DNA of 64,000 nucleotides from Paenibacillus xylanilyticus (GCF_013359935.1 NZ_JABMCB010000166.1:1-64000), one strand, 5' to 3'; counted from the stretch's first letter, positions 34,760-43,624 are shown. Made by a program: numbers and translations. The notes: generated from the sequence alone by a model not told the origin.

Positions 34760-35628
34760 TCCGGAACAGAGAATCCGTATTTCGCAAATACTTCCAGCAC
34801 TTCAGGCGTTTGCAAATACATATAAAATTGTTCTGCTTCTGTCCGGTGTTTCGTTCCTTCAATAATGCCTACCGGATAATTAGCCGGTGTATAACTGTTC
34901 TTGTCCACTTCAAACGCAATGTTCACCTGATCCGAAGTCATTGCATCCGTTTTGTACACAAATCCGGCATCTGCATTACCTGTCTCTACATACTGCAGAA
35001 CCTGTCTGACATCCTTGCCCTGCACCAGCTTGCTTTTGAGCTGATCCCACAGGCTCGCATTCGTCAGTGCTTCCTTCGCGTATGTCCCTGCGGGAACACT
35101 TTCCGGAATCCCGATAGCTACGGTTTTGATCGAATCGGCCGTCAAATCCTTCTCGTTGGTTACTGCATTTTTACGATCTGCCGGAACAATCGCGACAAGT
35201 GAGTTTTGCAGCAAATTCTTCTGGTCAGCAGGTGCAACCAGGTTCTCGTCCACCAGAGCATTCATATTTTTCGTTGCCGCTGATACAAAAATATCGGCAG
35301 GTGCCCCCTGTTCAATCTGCTGTTGCAAAGCTCCCGATGCCCCGAAATTAAAGTTGAGTTCAATATAAGGATGGGCCAGCTCATAGTTGGTCTCGATTTC
35401 CTTCATCGCGTCGGTCAGACTGGCTGCCGCTGAGATCGTTAACTCTACCGTTTCCTGCGGCTCAGTATTCTCTCCCGAAGAACCCTCTCCTGATGTCACT
35501 GGTGCCGAGGACACCGGCTTAACTGCCGTAGATGAATCCGCGCTATCCGTGCCAGCACCACACCCCGCTAATACAAGTGCCAGTCCGAGGGACATGCTTC
35601 CCAGTATGTATCCTATCCTTTTTCTCAT
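34756..35628 (-). CDS. modA: Molybdate-binding lipoprotein
   Basis: 290 residues with a lipobox (LALVLAGCGAG, Cys near 23) and a Ser/Thr/Glu-rich linker before the binding domain. The domain begins ELTISAAASLTDAMKEIETN, with LNFNFGASGALQQQIEQGAP and DIFVSAATKNMNALV, where Ser and Ala residues contact the oxyanion. Binds molybdate or tungstate outside the membrane. First gene of modAB, divergent from the YvgK-like regulator. Confidence 0.93.
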   Translation of the reverse strand: MRKRIGYILGSMSLGLALVLAGCGAGTDSADSSTAVKPVSSAPVTSGEGSSGENTEPQETVELTISAAASLTDAMKEIETNYELAHPYIELNFNFGASGALQQQIEQGAPADIFVSAATKNMNALVDENLVAPADQKNLLQNSLVAIVPADRKNAVTNEKDLTADSIKTVAIGIPESVPAGTYAKEALTNASLWDQLKSKLVQGKDVRQVLQYVETGNADAGFVYKTDAMTSDQVNIAFEVDKNSYTPANYPVGIIEGTKHRTEAEQFYMYLQTPEVLEVFAKYGFSVPE

Positions 35629-35665
35629 TTCTTCTCCTCCAGATCCCTCAACACGTTATGTTTGG

Positions 35666-35681
35666 TTATAACTAGTTATAA
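35666..35681. promoter_or_regulatory. Perfect 16-bp palindrome, candidate molybdate operator
   Basis: TTATAACTAGTTATAA lies in the divergent region between modA and the regulator, about 15 bases downstream of a TATAAT that could be the modA -10. This is well placed for repression by the YvgK-like protein. Binding is inferred from position only. Confidence 0.5.
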
Positions 35682-35860
35682 TTAATTATATTTCATTATA
35701 CATAAGATCAATCAAATAGGAAGGTCTAGTTTATACTGTCCTGCAGTTAATGGTATAGTACAAGAGACTACACCATCCTATTTAACAAATGATGAATGAT
35801 GTTGATGAACGAAAACATATATGCTTATGCTTTTTCCATCCTGAAGGAGGATCTTCACAT

Positions 35861-36922
35861 ATGACAGAGGAGCAATCCTATACCACTGAAGAAATATCCA
35901 AGCTGCTCAAAATTTCCAAACTGACCGTGTATGATCTGATCAAAAAGGGAGACCTCGTCGCTTACCGTGTCGGCAAACAAATGAGAATTGATGCGACCGA
36001 TCTGGAAGCGTACAAACGGCGTTCCAAGCAGCTGCAACTCCCAGGGGGCCAACGACCCGCTTTAAGCCATCCCTCAGGAGCCGTATCGGTAGCCGAAACC
36101 CGCGAATCCGGTAATGCTGCAGCTGCACATTTATCTGACAATTCTGCTCCTTTATCCAGACCGACATCCGAAGCTTCCCACGTTGTACCCGGGGATTCTC
36201 CAATAGCCCATGCGGCTCGCCATGTGGTCATTACCGGTCAGGATGTGAGTCTGGATATTCTGATGCGCCATATGGAGAAGCAAACACGGGACATTCGTCC
36301 ACTGCGTTCTTTCATGGGAAGCCTGGACGGACTGATCTCGATGTACCGCGGTGAGTCCGATCTGGTCAGCACTCATCTGCTCGATGGTGACACGGGCGAA
36401 TATAATCTGCCCTACATCCGCAAAATTCTGATTGGCTGGTCGTATGTCGTCGTGAACCTGCTGTCAAGGCCGGCCGGGCTGTATGTAGGGCGCGGCAACC
36501 CACGTGGCTTACAAGGCTGGGCAGACCTGAATCAGCCTGATCTCCGCTTGGCTAACCGCGAGAAAGGTTCCGGAGCTCGTGTATTGCTTGATGAGCAGCT
36601 TCGCCTGCATGGCATCCCTTCTTCCCGTCTTGTCGGGTATAACATGGAGGAGACCAGTCATATGGGTGTGGCCGCCAAGGTCAGTTCCGGTGAGGCTGAT
36701 GTGGGAATTGGCATTGAAAAGGCTGCTCGTCTGGTCGGCCAGGTTGATTTCATTCCACTGACTCAGGAACGCTATGATCTGGTTATGTTGAAAAAGCCGG
36801 GTAATGAAGCGTGGACTGACTCGGTACTGCGCATCCTCCAGTCTTCGGAATTCAGGCAGGAGCTGCAAGCCTTCGAAGGTTATGATGTATCCCGTACAGG
36901 CGAAATTTTGTATGAAATATAA
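35861..36922 (+). CDS. YvgK-like molybdate-responsive regulator (HTH plus periplasmic-binding-like domain)
   Basis: 353 residues from ATG 35861, preceded by AAGGAGG. Residues 1-55 are an excisionase/MerR-type helix-turn-helix (YTTEEISKLLKISKLTVYDL, AYRVGKQMRID). A Pro/Ser-rich linker runs to about residue 125. The rest is a substrate-binding-protein-like sensor domain (RGNPRGLQGWADLNQP, KVSSGEADVGIGIEKAARL). This is the design of B. subtilis YvgK, which sits beside yvgL/yvgM. It probably binds molybdate or molybdopterin and controls modAB. Confidence 0.88.
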   Translation: MTEEQSYTTEEISKLLKISKLTVYDLIKKGDLVAYRVGKQMRIDATDLEAYKRRSKQLQLPGGQRPALSHPSGAVSVAETRESGNAAAAHLSDNSAPLSRPTSEASHVVPGDSPIAHAARHVVITGQDVSLDILMRHMEKQTRDIRPLRSFMGSLDGLISMYRGESDLVSTHLLDGDTGEYNLPYIRKILIGWSYVVVNLLSRPAGLYVGRGNPRGLQGWADLNQPDLRLANREKGSGARVLLDEQLRLHGIPSSRLVGYNMEETSHMGVAAKVSSGEADVGIGIEKAARLVGQVDFIPLTQERYDLVMLKKPGNEAWTDSVLRILQSSEFRQELQAFEGYDVSRTGEILYEI

Positions 36923-36990
36923 TGTGACTCAACCTAATACGTTTGCCAAAAAACACACTTATGCTTCCAATACCTCAACATGCACGACTG

Positions 36991-37069
36991 GTTAGGTAAA
37001 CAAAAGCAGCTGATCACGTGATCAGCTGCTTTCTTAATTTGATTTAGCTATCGTTTCCCGCTAGCTTAA
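36991..37069 (+). repeat. 3'-end hairpin repeat, copy 1
   Basis: Leftmost copy of the family described at 60183. The hairpin is a perfect palindrome here (AGCAGCTGATCACGTGATCA). The right end reads CCCGCTAGCTTAA. It lies between the convergent yvgK-like gene and the solute-binding-protein gene and can terminate both. Confidence 0.85.
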
Positions 37070-37150
37070 TGGATCACATTAGTGGTCGTTATGCTACCTA
37101 CCACTTAATCCATTAAACTCATTTTATTTCATTATGTTCGGAATTAATTC
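37062..37150 (+). repeat. Second repeat type, copy 1 (see 42838)
   Basis: About 85 bases, with an imperfect hairpin TTAATGGAT/ATCCATTAA and GTGGT/ACCAC and the ending ATTATGTTCGGAATTAATTC, aligning to 42838-42925 at roughly 70 percent by eye. It directly follows hairpin repeat copy 1 and includes the stop codon of the binding-protein gene. Confidence 0.6.
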
Positions 37151-38502
37151 AGAGCCTTTTTCAATTTATCAGCAACAGCTTGGGTATTGGATTGAATAGC
37201 AGCAGTTGCTTTGTCTAATGTTTTCTTCCCGTTTACTACCTGTGTCAGTTCCTTAAGTAGAATCGAACGAAATCTTAATTCAAAATTTGGTGACTTGTTC
37301 ATGAGAGCATAATTTGTTATCGATGAATCCAGATTAGGTTTTAATTTATAGAACGCATCCAATTTGTAACCAGAGTACTCCTTAACCATGCGAGATAGAG
37401 GAGCACCGATACTATTATTCGAGTTATTGGGCTTATAGTATTCGGTAGCATAGTCATCTCCATTAAAATATTTGATGAAATCCCAAGCGGCATCAACATG
37501 AGCTGCGTCTGCTGGAATTGCGAATATCTCATTAATGAAAAAGTTCCCTGTTGACTCTCGATCCTTAGCCGCAGGGCCGGCAGCAATACCAAGCGTGAAA
37601 GGTTTATAATTCTTCACACCACTTTTTGCTGCTTGTAAGGACTGCAGCTGACTAATCGAGGCTACTTTCATAGCAGATCGTCCCATAATGAACGAGCTAC
37701 TTTCCAAGTAACTTTTGCCCGACAGACTGATCCATTCGTCAAGTACCCCGGACTTCGTTGCCTCGCTCGCCAGACGATAGGCTTTTTTCCACGCAGTTGT
37801 ATTCGCAGTAGCCTTTAGCGTATTTGGATCCATGTACGTTAACCCTTCTGTTCTGGCGATATCCATGACCAAATTGCTGGATCCAAAGGAGCTCAGGCCC
37901 CAAATTCGGGAGTTCTTATCTCCTTTAGTAGGGAATTTCTTAGCAAGATTTAATATCTCTTCCCACGTCATTCCATCACTTGGTACTTTAACATTGTACT
38001 TTTTAAATAAATCAGCATTATACAGAAGGGCGTACGAATCCGTTTTTGGGCTTAAGCCATAAAGTTTGCCACCGCCCTGTTCCTTCAATTCATCAAGCAG
38101 GCCAGGATATAATGTTGTCGTGTCATACGCATCTCGCTTAATTAACGGTTCTAGATCGACCAACTTTTTATCTTTAGACAGTTGTTGGTAATGGTATGGG
38201 GGGAGCATAACCAGATCTGGTGAATACTTTTGGATAGCCCCGTTGTAATCCTTAATCGCTTCCATACCTGAAGGTGCAACGACTTCGATATTTGTATTCG
38301 GGTACTTCTTACTAAACAAATCTCCATACGTCATGTTGAAATCGTCTTCGTTCCAGTACAATACTTTTAAAGTTCGTTTCGCATCTGCCTCGCTGTCCGC
38401 ATTTGCGGAAACCTGTTTACCTGGGCTAAGAACTGCTGAAATACCAATTAACATAACACTAAGACTAACAAGCATGGCCTTCTGTAATACATTGTGTTTC
38501 AA
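37144..38502 (-). CDS. Extracellular solute-binding protein (family 1 type)
   Basis: About 452 residues from TTG 38502, which has GGAGG eight bases upstream; the longer ATG start at 38571 has none. A signal peptide (QKAMLVSLSVMLIGISAVLS, cut after VSANA) has no lipobox Cys, so the protein is probably secreted or surface-retained. The carbohydrate-binding-protein pattern is clear: VLYWNEDDFNMTYGDLFSKK, YGLSPKTDSYALLYNADLF, WEEILNLAKKFP and AWDFIKYFNGDDY. No permease genes are adjacent; it diverges from a two-component system and may feed signal to it. Confidence 0.87.
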   Translation of the reverse strand: MKHNVLQKAMLVSLSVMLIGISAVLSPGKQVSANADSEADAKRTLKVLYWNEDDFNMTYGDLFSKKYPNTNIEVVAPSGMEAIKDYNGAIQKYSPDLVMLPPYHYQQLSKDKKLVDLEPLIKRDAYDTTTLYPGLLDELKEQGGGKLYGLSPKTDSYALLYNADLFKKYNVKVPSDGMTWEEILNLAKKFPTKGDKNSRIWGLSSFGSSNLVMDIARTEGLTYMDPNTLKATANTTAWKKAYRLASEATKSGVLDEWISLSGKSYLESSSFIMGRSAMKVASISQLQSLQAAKSGVKNYKPFTLGIAAGPAAKDRESTGNFFINEIFAIPADAAHVDAAWDFIKYFNGDDYATEYYKPNNSNNSIGAPLSRMVKEYSGYKLDAFYKLKPNLDSSITNYALMNKSPNFELRFRSILLKELTQVVNGKKTLDKATAAIQSNTQAVADKLKKALN

Positions 38503-38707
38503 AAATAAAACCTCCACCCATTTGTTGTTCAAACGATTATTCGCTTGTGTTGAACTAAGTATAGAGGTCAAAGCTTATCATCTAACTACCGGACTTCTTA
38601 TCATTTCCTTAAATAATGCTGACGTTATTCAATGCATAAGAAATATCGCTTATAATTATCGTGCTGCTCTTCAATGTAAGAAAGATACAAGAATTAAGGG
38701 AGGAACT

Positions 38708-39421
38708 ATGGCAGAAAGCACGATTTTGATGGTGGATGATGAAGCGGAAATCATTCAATTAATAAGTATTTATTTCAATAACGAAGGCTACAAGCTCCTG
38801 CAAGCGTCGAATGGCCTGGAAGCGCTGAAGGTTCTGCAGTCCCAACCAATCGATTTAATTGTACTTGACCTAATGATGCCCAAGATGGACGGGCTGCAAG
38901 CATGTATGAAAATACGAGAAACGAATTCTATCCCCATCATCATGCTCTCGGCTAAAGGCCAAGATATCGATAAAATATCAGGCCTCAGTATCGGCGCCGA
39001 CGACTACGTAACTAAGCCATTCAACCCACTCGAGCTGATCGCACGCATTAAGTCACAGCTTCGAAGGATGAACCAATTCAACGCCGTCGCGGCTAACGCA
39101 AACGAAATACATATCGAAAACGTTATCATTAATATTGCGTCCCATACGGTAAAGGTCGATCAGCAGGAAATCAAATTGACTCCCCGCCAGTTCGCACTTC
39201 TTCACATGCTGGCAGTTAATAGAGGGACGGTGCTGAGTATGGATCGCATCTACGAAGAGGTCTGGAATGAGCCCTTTATGGAGTCAAAAAATAGCGTCAT
39301 GGTACATATCCGGAAGCTCCGCGAAAAGATAGAATCTAACCCGCGCGAACCGCGGATCATTAAAACCGTATGGGGGATTGGATACAAAATCGAAAGCGAT
39401 TTAAAAGCAAGGAGTGAGTAG
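38708..39421 (+). CDS. OmpR/PhoB-family response regulator
   Basis: 237 residues from ATG 38708, preceded by AAGGGAGG. Receiver domain with acidic pair DDE at 10-12, phosphoacceptor Asp54 in VLDLMMPKMDG and the SAKGQ lysine. The C-terminal winged helix carries ITKLTPRQ-like EIKLTPRQFALLHMLAVN and SKNSVMVHIRKLREKIE. Its stop is two bases before the kinase start. It is the partner of the following kinase and is divergent from the solute-binding-protein gene, a likely target. Confidence 0.93.
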   Translation: MAESTILMVDDEAEIIQLISIYFNNEGYKLLQASNGLEALKVLQSQPIDLIVLDLMMPKMDGLQACMKIRETNSIPIIMLSAKGQDIDKISGLSIGADDYVTKPFNPLELIARIKSQLRRMNQFNAVAANANEIHIENVIINIASHTVKVDQQEIKLTPRQFALLHMLAVNRGTVLSMDRIYEEVWNEPFMESKNSVMVHIRKLREKIESNPREPRIIKTVWGIGYKIESDLKARSE

Positions 39422-39422
39422 G

Positions 39423-41372
39423 ATGCAACCACAGTGGCTGTATACGATTCGTTGGAGATTAATGCTGATCATTGTTGCAAGCCTGGGTTTAACAGCAGCA
39501 ACTATTTTTTTGGGGTATGTCATGGCGGGAGCGCTGCAAAAAATTGAATACGTGGCTGTCCCAATCAATTGGTTCATTGAGTACGCGGGATCCGTTCGTG
39601 TGATGATCATAACCGGTATCGTTCTGTTCCCCATCACTTTCTTCCTTGCCAGCCTCCGTTTGGTTCGGGATTTACGTGAAATCAACACAGGATTGCAGGA
39701 AATATCGGCAGGACGGTTCGGGCAGGTTGTCAGGGTTAGGGGCAAGGATGAGTTAAGCGTGATCGCGGAGAGTATGAATCAATTGAGCAGCGAATGGGAT
39801 CATTATCTTGTGGAAATCACACGCGGTCTGGAGGAGATTGCGAGCGGGCAGTTCGAGCATCAAATCCCGGAAATTGCCGATCATCGACTGGGAGAGGTGG
39901 CGCTCAGCATCAACCAGATGAGCATGCAGTTGAAGCATTCGATCGCGGAGGAACGCAAGGCGGAAAAGACCAAAAACGATCTGATTACCGGAGTATCTCA
40001 TGACCTTCGAACTCCTTTAACCTCGATTCTCGGTTTTCTCGAAGTCATCGAGAAGGATCGGTATCAGGATGAAGTGGAGATGCGTTATTACGTCAACATC
40101 GCATATGAGAAATCTTTGTCGCTTCGGCGATTAATCGACGAACTGTTTGAGTATACGCGTATCAACAACGGTATGCCTCTGGAACTGAGCGAGCTCGATA
40201 TCGCCGGGTTAATCGGTCAGCTTGCCGAGGAATTCGTGCCGATCACGGAGAACGCAGGTATGGAAATCAGACTGAATATACAAGAAGGAGAATTCAAGAC
40301 CCAAGCGGATGGAGGATTGCTGGTACGGGCGTATGAAAATATTATCGCGAATGCCATCCAGTACGGACGGACAGGCAAATATATCGATATTGATGTCGCG
40401 CAGGATGAAGACATGCTGATTGTGCGGATCCAAAATTATGGAGACCCTATTCCGGAACGGGATTTGCCTTTTATTTTCGACCGTTTTTACCGGGTAGAGA
40501 ACTCCAGGTCGAAACAGACTGGGGGCACTGGTCTCGGTCTGGCCATCACGAAAAGTATTATCGAGGTACACGGAGGGGGCATCACTGCGCACAGCAGCAA
40601 AAAGGCAACCTGGTTTGAGACACGGATATCGATGTTCGGACCCAATCAGACGCAAGTGGCTGTTACGGAAGAAGTTCATAACGAGATCAAGCGGATACCG
40701 ACCGTGCTCCCGGAACAAGGCCTTGCACCGAAACAAAGAATATCTCCTTGGCTTCGACGCCTGTCTCACTCCAGGATAGCTGCTGTACCCATGATCTTGT
40801 TGCTTGTCTGCGCGGTGGTACTATTCAGCGTTAAGAATTCATTTACCTCCAATCTCGTGGTAAAGCTGCCTTCCATCTTCTCTGAAAATGACGATTCAGC
40901 GCTGATGCCAACAAGCGGGAATAACGAGATGACTTTAATCACCGGTAAAACAGACAAAGGTTATACACTACTCATTCATAGATACATTTTCGACGGCCAG
41001 AGCCTAATTATCCAATACTCCATGAAACATTCTAACCAGATATCGGAGTCGCAGTGGGCGAAACAATCGGTCAAGCCAACGTTTATGTTGGACCCTTCAA
41101 CGATAAAGGCGGTTCCTGGCATCGCCACGGATCCAGGTGTAGTGCTGGCCAAAAACGGCACCCTCAATTTTCATTTTATCGAGACCTTGCCACCTCCAGA
41201 CCAGTTCCTGTTGAAAATCAACGTAAACCAGTTAGTCCTGTCCAATGACCCGGCTCAGCAGGATCTGCTCAAAGGAGACTGGAGCTTCGAAATTCCTGTG
41301 AAGAAAAATTATGAACGAAAAGCCAACGGTCAAAGCGCGCCATTGCTGGATGATACGGTTTCTAAAGAATGA
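39423..41372 (+). CDS. Sensor histidine kinase with a third membrane helix and C-terminal outer domain
   Basis: 649 residues from ATG 39423 (AAGGAG upstream). TM1 is ~12-36, TM2 ~58-78, with only ~20 residues outside between them. Two HAMP-like segments follow (79-125 and 130-172). HisKA has His193 in GVSHDLRTPLTS; HATPase has NAIQYG and GTGLGLAIT (368-376). The kinase core ends near 405. A linker leads to TM3 (~453-470) and a ~180-residue outer domain (YTLLIHRYIFDGQSLIIQYS, PPPDQFLLKINVNQL, GDWSFEIPVKK) resembling the DUF4179/DUF5643 domains of membrane anti-sigma proteins. This fusion is unusual. Confidence 0.9.
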   Translation: MQPQWLYTIRWRLMLIIVASLGLTAATIFLGYVMAGALQKIEYVAVPINWFIEYAGSVRVMIITGIVLFPITFFLASLRLVRDLREINTGLQEISAGRFGQVVRVRGKDELSVIAESMNQLSSEWDHYLVEITRGLEEIASGQFEHQIPEIADHRLGEVALSINQMSMQLKHSIAEERKAEKTKNDLITGVSHDLRTPLTSILGFLEVIEKDRYQDEVEMRYYVNIAYEKSLSLRRLIDELFEYTRINNGMPLELSELDIAGLIGQLAEEFVPITENAGMEIRLNIQEGEFKTQADGGLLVRAYENIIANAIQYGRTGKYIDIDVAQDEDMLIVRIQNYGDPIPERDLPFIFDRFYRVENSRSKQTGGTGLGLAITKSIIEVHGGGITAHSSKKATWFETRISMFGPNQTQVAVTEEVHNEIKRIPTVLPEQGLAPKQRISPWLRRLSHSRIAAVPMILLLVCAVVLFSVKNSFTSNLVVKLPSIFSENDDSALMPTSGNNEMTLITGKTDKGYTLLIHRYIFDGQSLIIQYSMKHSNQISESQWAKQSVKPTFMLDPSTIKAVPGIATDPGVVLAKNGTLNFHFIETLPPPDQFLLKINVNQLVLSNDPAQQDLLKGDWSFEIPVKKNYERKANGQSAPLLDDTVSKE

Positions 41373-41404
41373 CATTAAGCTATACTGCCCGATCGTATGA
41401 TGAG

Positions 41405-41436
41405 ATCAACCATTTCTTTTTGGTTGATCCTTTTTG
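41405..41436 (+). terminator. Terminator of the two-component operon
   Basis: ATCAACC and GGTTGAT arms followed by CCTTTTTG, 33 bases after the kinase stop. Confidence 0.85.
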
Positions 41437-41560
41437 TATTTACTTCGAGGATTAGGATAACAAAAAAGGCCAACCCGTTATCACTGGTTAACCTGAGAAT
41501 ACGAAAAGCCGCTGCATTAGCGACTTTATCGTCTACTGGAGAATATTGAAAAAATGAACG

Positions 41561-41920
41561 CTAGTCCGATTTCGTATCTTCATTTTCCGCATTTTTGAGC
41601 TGCTTTCTCTCGATATGGGCCTTCCCCCATTGATGTAAGGTTTCCAAAATCGGAGAAAGACTCATACCGTATTCCGTGATGGAGTACTCCACTTTCGGAG
41701 GGACTTGAGGATAAACGACCCGCTTGACGATCCCTTCCCCCTCCAACTCGCGCAGATGGAGCGTAAGCATCCTTTGCGTGATATCGGGCAGCAATCTTTT
41801 TAATTCATTGAACCTCAAAGGTTCACCTTGAAATAGATGGTAAAGAATCATCGGCTTCCATTTACCGACAATTGAATCCAGCGCCACAACGAATTGACAT
41901 TGGGCAGGGTTCTTTTGCAT
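41561..41920 (-). CDS. HxlR-family transcriptional regulator
   Basis: 119 residues. The HxlR winged helix is clear: CQFVVALDSIVGKWKPMILY at the start, LRFNELKRLLPDITQRMLT and LVYPQVPPKVEYSITEYGMSL-like VVYPQVPPKVEYSITEYG. There is one Cys (C8) at the position used for redox sensing in HypR-type members. It is divergent from the azoreductase gene and probably represses it in response to quinones or disulfide stress, as HxlR proteins commonly do. Confidence 0.92.
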   Translation of the reverse strand: MQKNPAQCQFVVALDSIVGKWKPMILYHLFQGEPLRFNELKRLLPDITQRMLTLHLRELEGEGIVKRVVYPQVPPKVEYSITEYGMSLSPILETLHQWGKAHIERKQLKNAENEDTKSD

Positions 41921-41937
41921 GTGTTCTCCTCCGTTAC

Positions 41938-41989
41938 AGTACCTTTTTTAATACTATACCACATGAGTGTGCGTACTTCACAAAAAGTA
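41938..41989. promoter_or_regulatory. Two inverted repeats, candidate HxlR operators
   Basis: AGTACCTTTTTTAATACT (41938-41955) and TACTTCACAAAAAGTA (41974-41989) share the half-site AGTA/TACT and lie in the divergent promoter region between the HxlR gene and the azoreductase gene. Confidence 0.55.
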
Positions 41990-42053
41990 TATATGCGATA
42001 TGATTAATCCAGAAAGTGTATTTAATTCAATTACAGAAAGGAAGTTTTAAACC

Positions 42054-42685
42054 ATGTCAACCGTATTATACATCACCGCACATCCTCTTGATGCTCAGTC
42101 ATCTTATAGCCTCGCAGTTGGGAACGAATTTATTGAAGCATACCGTGAGGCAAACCCATCAGATGAAGTTGTTTATTTAGATCTATACCAAGAGAACATT
42201 CCGGATATCGATGCTGATGTCTTACGCGGTTGGGAAAAGATTCGATCAGGTTCTTCTTTTGATCAATTGACGGATGCTGAGAAATCAAAAGTAGCTCGTC
42301 ATGAAGCGATTATTGACCAATTCGTGGCTGCCGATAAGTATGTGTACGTCTCACCTATGTGGAATTTCTCGATCCCACCGGTTCTGAAAGCATACACGGA
42401 TTCGACTTCAATTCCAGGTAAGACTTTCAAATATACGAAGATGGCCCTGTAGGTCTGTTGTCCGGCAAAAAAGCATTACACATTCAAGCTTCCGGATCCA
42501 TATATTCGGAAGGTCCGCTTGCTCCGATTGAAATGGGATACAGCTATCTAAAAAAGATACTACATTTCTATGGAATTCAATCTATTGAGGCAATTTTTGT
42601 GGAGGGAACGGCATCATTAGAGCAAGCACCAATTATTAAGGAAAAAGCCATTGCAAAAGCAAAGGAAGTTGCCAAACGTTTCTGA
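42054..42685 (+). pseudogene. FMN-dependent NADH-azoreductase, frameshifted
   Basis: The first frame (MSTVLYITAHPLDAQSSYSL to SIPGKTFKYT) matches AzoR/AcpD flavodoxin-fold enzymes, including VSPMWNFSIPPVLKAY. It then stops at 42452. Restoring one G beside 42437 (ACGGAAG instead of ACGAAG) gives KYTEDGPVGLLSGKKALHIQ and continues to VAKRF at 42685, about 210 residues, the family size. The enzyme reduces quinones and azo compounds. It is probably controlled by the divergent HxlR gene. As sequenced the product would lack its C-terminal third. Confidence 0.85.
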
Positions 42686-42778
42686 TCGTTCATCTCGTCT
42701 TCAATGAATTCAGATCCATTGTCAAAACACTTTCGGGTGCAGTCGGATGATGATTGGCATATCTGGAAGGATTCTGCT

Positions 42779-42842
42779 CGTTAATTGAACCAAAAGCAGC
42801 CGATCACTTTGATCAGCTGCTTTCTTGTCTTATATTAAGCTA
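42779..42842 (+). repeat. 3'-end hairpin repeat, copy 2 (right end lost)
   Basis: CGTTAATTGAAC, then AAAAGCAGCCGATCA and TGATCAGCTGCTTTC. The usual ATTGAGCTATCGTTTCCC tail is missing and is replaced by the second repeat type. A 26-codon ORF just upstream (42704-42784) has no ribosome site and ends inside the repeat; it may be the remnant tail of a lost gene. Confidence 0.75.
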
Positions 42843-42925
42843 ATAGGATTACATTTCTAGCTGTAATGTGAACTACCACTTATTCCATTAATCACCCTTT
42901 ACTTCATTATCGTTCGGAATTAGTT
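42838..42925 (+). repeat. Second repeat type, copy 2
   Basis: Aligns with 37062-37150: TACCACTTATTCCATTAA matches TACCACTTAATCCATTAA, and TTCATTATCGTTCGGAATTA matches TTCATTATGTTCGGAATTA. As at 37 kb it directly follows a hairpin repeat. The remaining bases to 43097 hold no gene that I can support. Confidence 0.6.
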
Positions 42926-43097
42926 CATCACGTTGACTTACCAACGATTCCTCTTTATAATTCGGACATCAAGAGCCAAGACGATCCCAGTCGGTTGTCG
43001 ACTTTAAAGAAAAGCAAAAGCGGATAATGTACTGATTGTCACCCAAAATGGATCTTGATCTTTAAACAAACTCAAAAATGAAAGATGTGAAGAAGTG

Positions 43098-43340
43098 ATG
43101 AGTAAGCAGAAAGTATACTACGGTAAAGATATCGAGGTCATGTTTAATTCGGAGGTATGCATTCATTCCGGTATTTGCGTAAAGGGCCTTCCTGGTGTTT
43201 TTGATTTAAGCAAGCGTCCTTGGGTTAATCCCGATGCTGACACTACGGAAGCAATTGCCCGGCATATTGACACATGTCCAAGCGGAGCACTGACGTATAG
43301 ACGTCTGGACGGTGAATACTTAACAGAGAAAGAGGGATAA
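43098..43340 (+). CDS. YjdI-type (4Fe-4S) mono-cluster protein
   Basis: 80 residues; ATG 43098 follows a weak GAAGAAG. The family pattern is YYGKDIEVMFNSEVCIHSGI, then CVKGLPGVFDLSKRPWV and DTCPSGALTYRR, with four or fewer cysteines ligating an iron-sulfur cluster. Such proteins are nearly always followed by a small GNAT-like protein, as here two bases downstream. Role unknown, possibly electron transfer or metal handling. Confidence 0.87.
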   Translation: MSKQKVYYGKDIEVMFNSEVCIHSGICVKGLPGVFDLSKRPWVNPDADTTEAIARHIDTCPSGALTYRRLDGEYLTEKEG

Positions 43341-43342
43341 AC

Positions 43343-43624
43343 ATGCATATTGCAGAACATGATACCGACAATAAAAGATTTCTCATTCGAGATAACAGCG
43401 GCATTGCTGCGGTGATGACCTATGTAATCTCAAGCCCGGAGCTTTACATAATTGATCACACCTTTGTCGAAAATGCTTACCGAGGACAAGGGCTTGGCGA
43501 TAAACTTATCCAAGCTATGGTGGAATACACGCGGCAAAACAATATTAAGATTTTACCCTTATGCCCGTTTGCCAAGGGACGATTCGAACGTATATCCGAA
43601 TACGCTGATGTTCTCCATAAATAA
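43343..43624 (+). CDS. YjdJ-type small GNAT N-acetyltransferase
   Basis: 93 residues, the compact GNAT of the YjdJ class. Acetyl-CoA loop YRGQGLGDKLIQAMVEYT and the conserved end LPLCPFAKGRFERISEYADV, where the Cys is a proposed catalytic residue. It starts two bases after the iron-sulfur protein gene, forming the widely conserved yjdI-yjdJ pair. Substrate unknown. Confidence 0.9.
   Translation: MHIAEHDTDNKRFLIRDNSGIAAVMTYVISSPELYIIDHTFVENAYRGQGLGDKLIQAMVEYTRQNNIKILPLCPFAKGRFERISEYADVLHK

Noticed and set aside
42704-42784. 26-residue ORF after the azoreductase
   Set aside because: No ribosome site, stop lies inside a repeat; better explained as a remnant.
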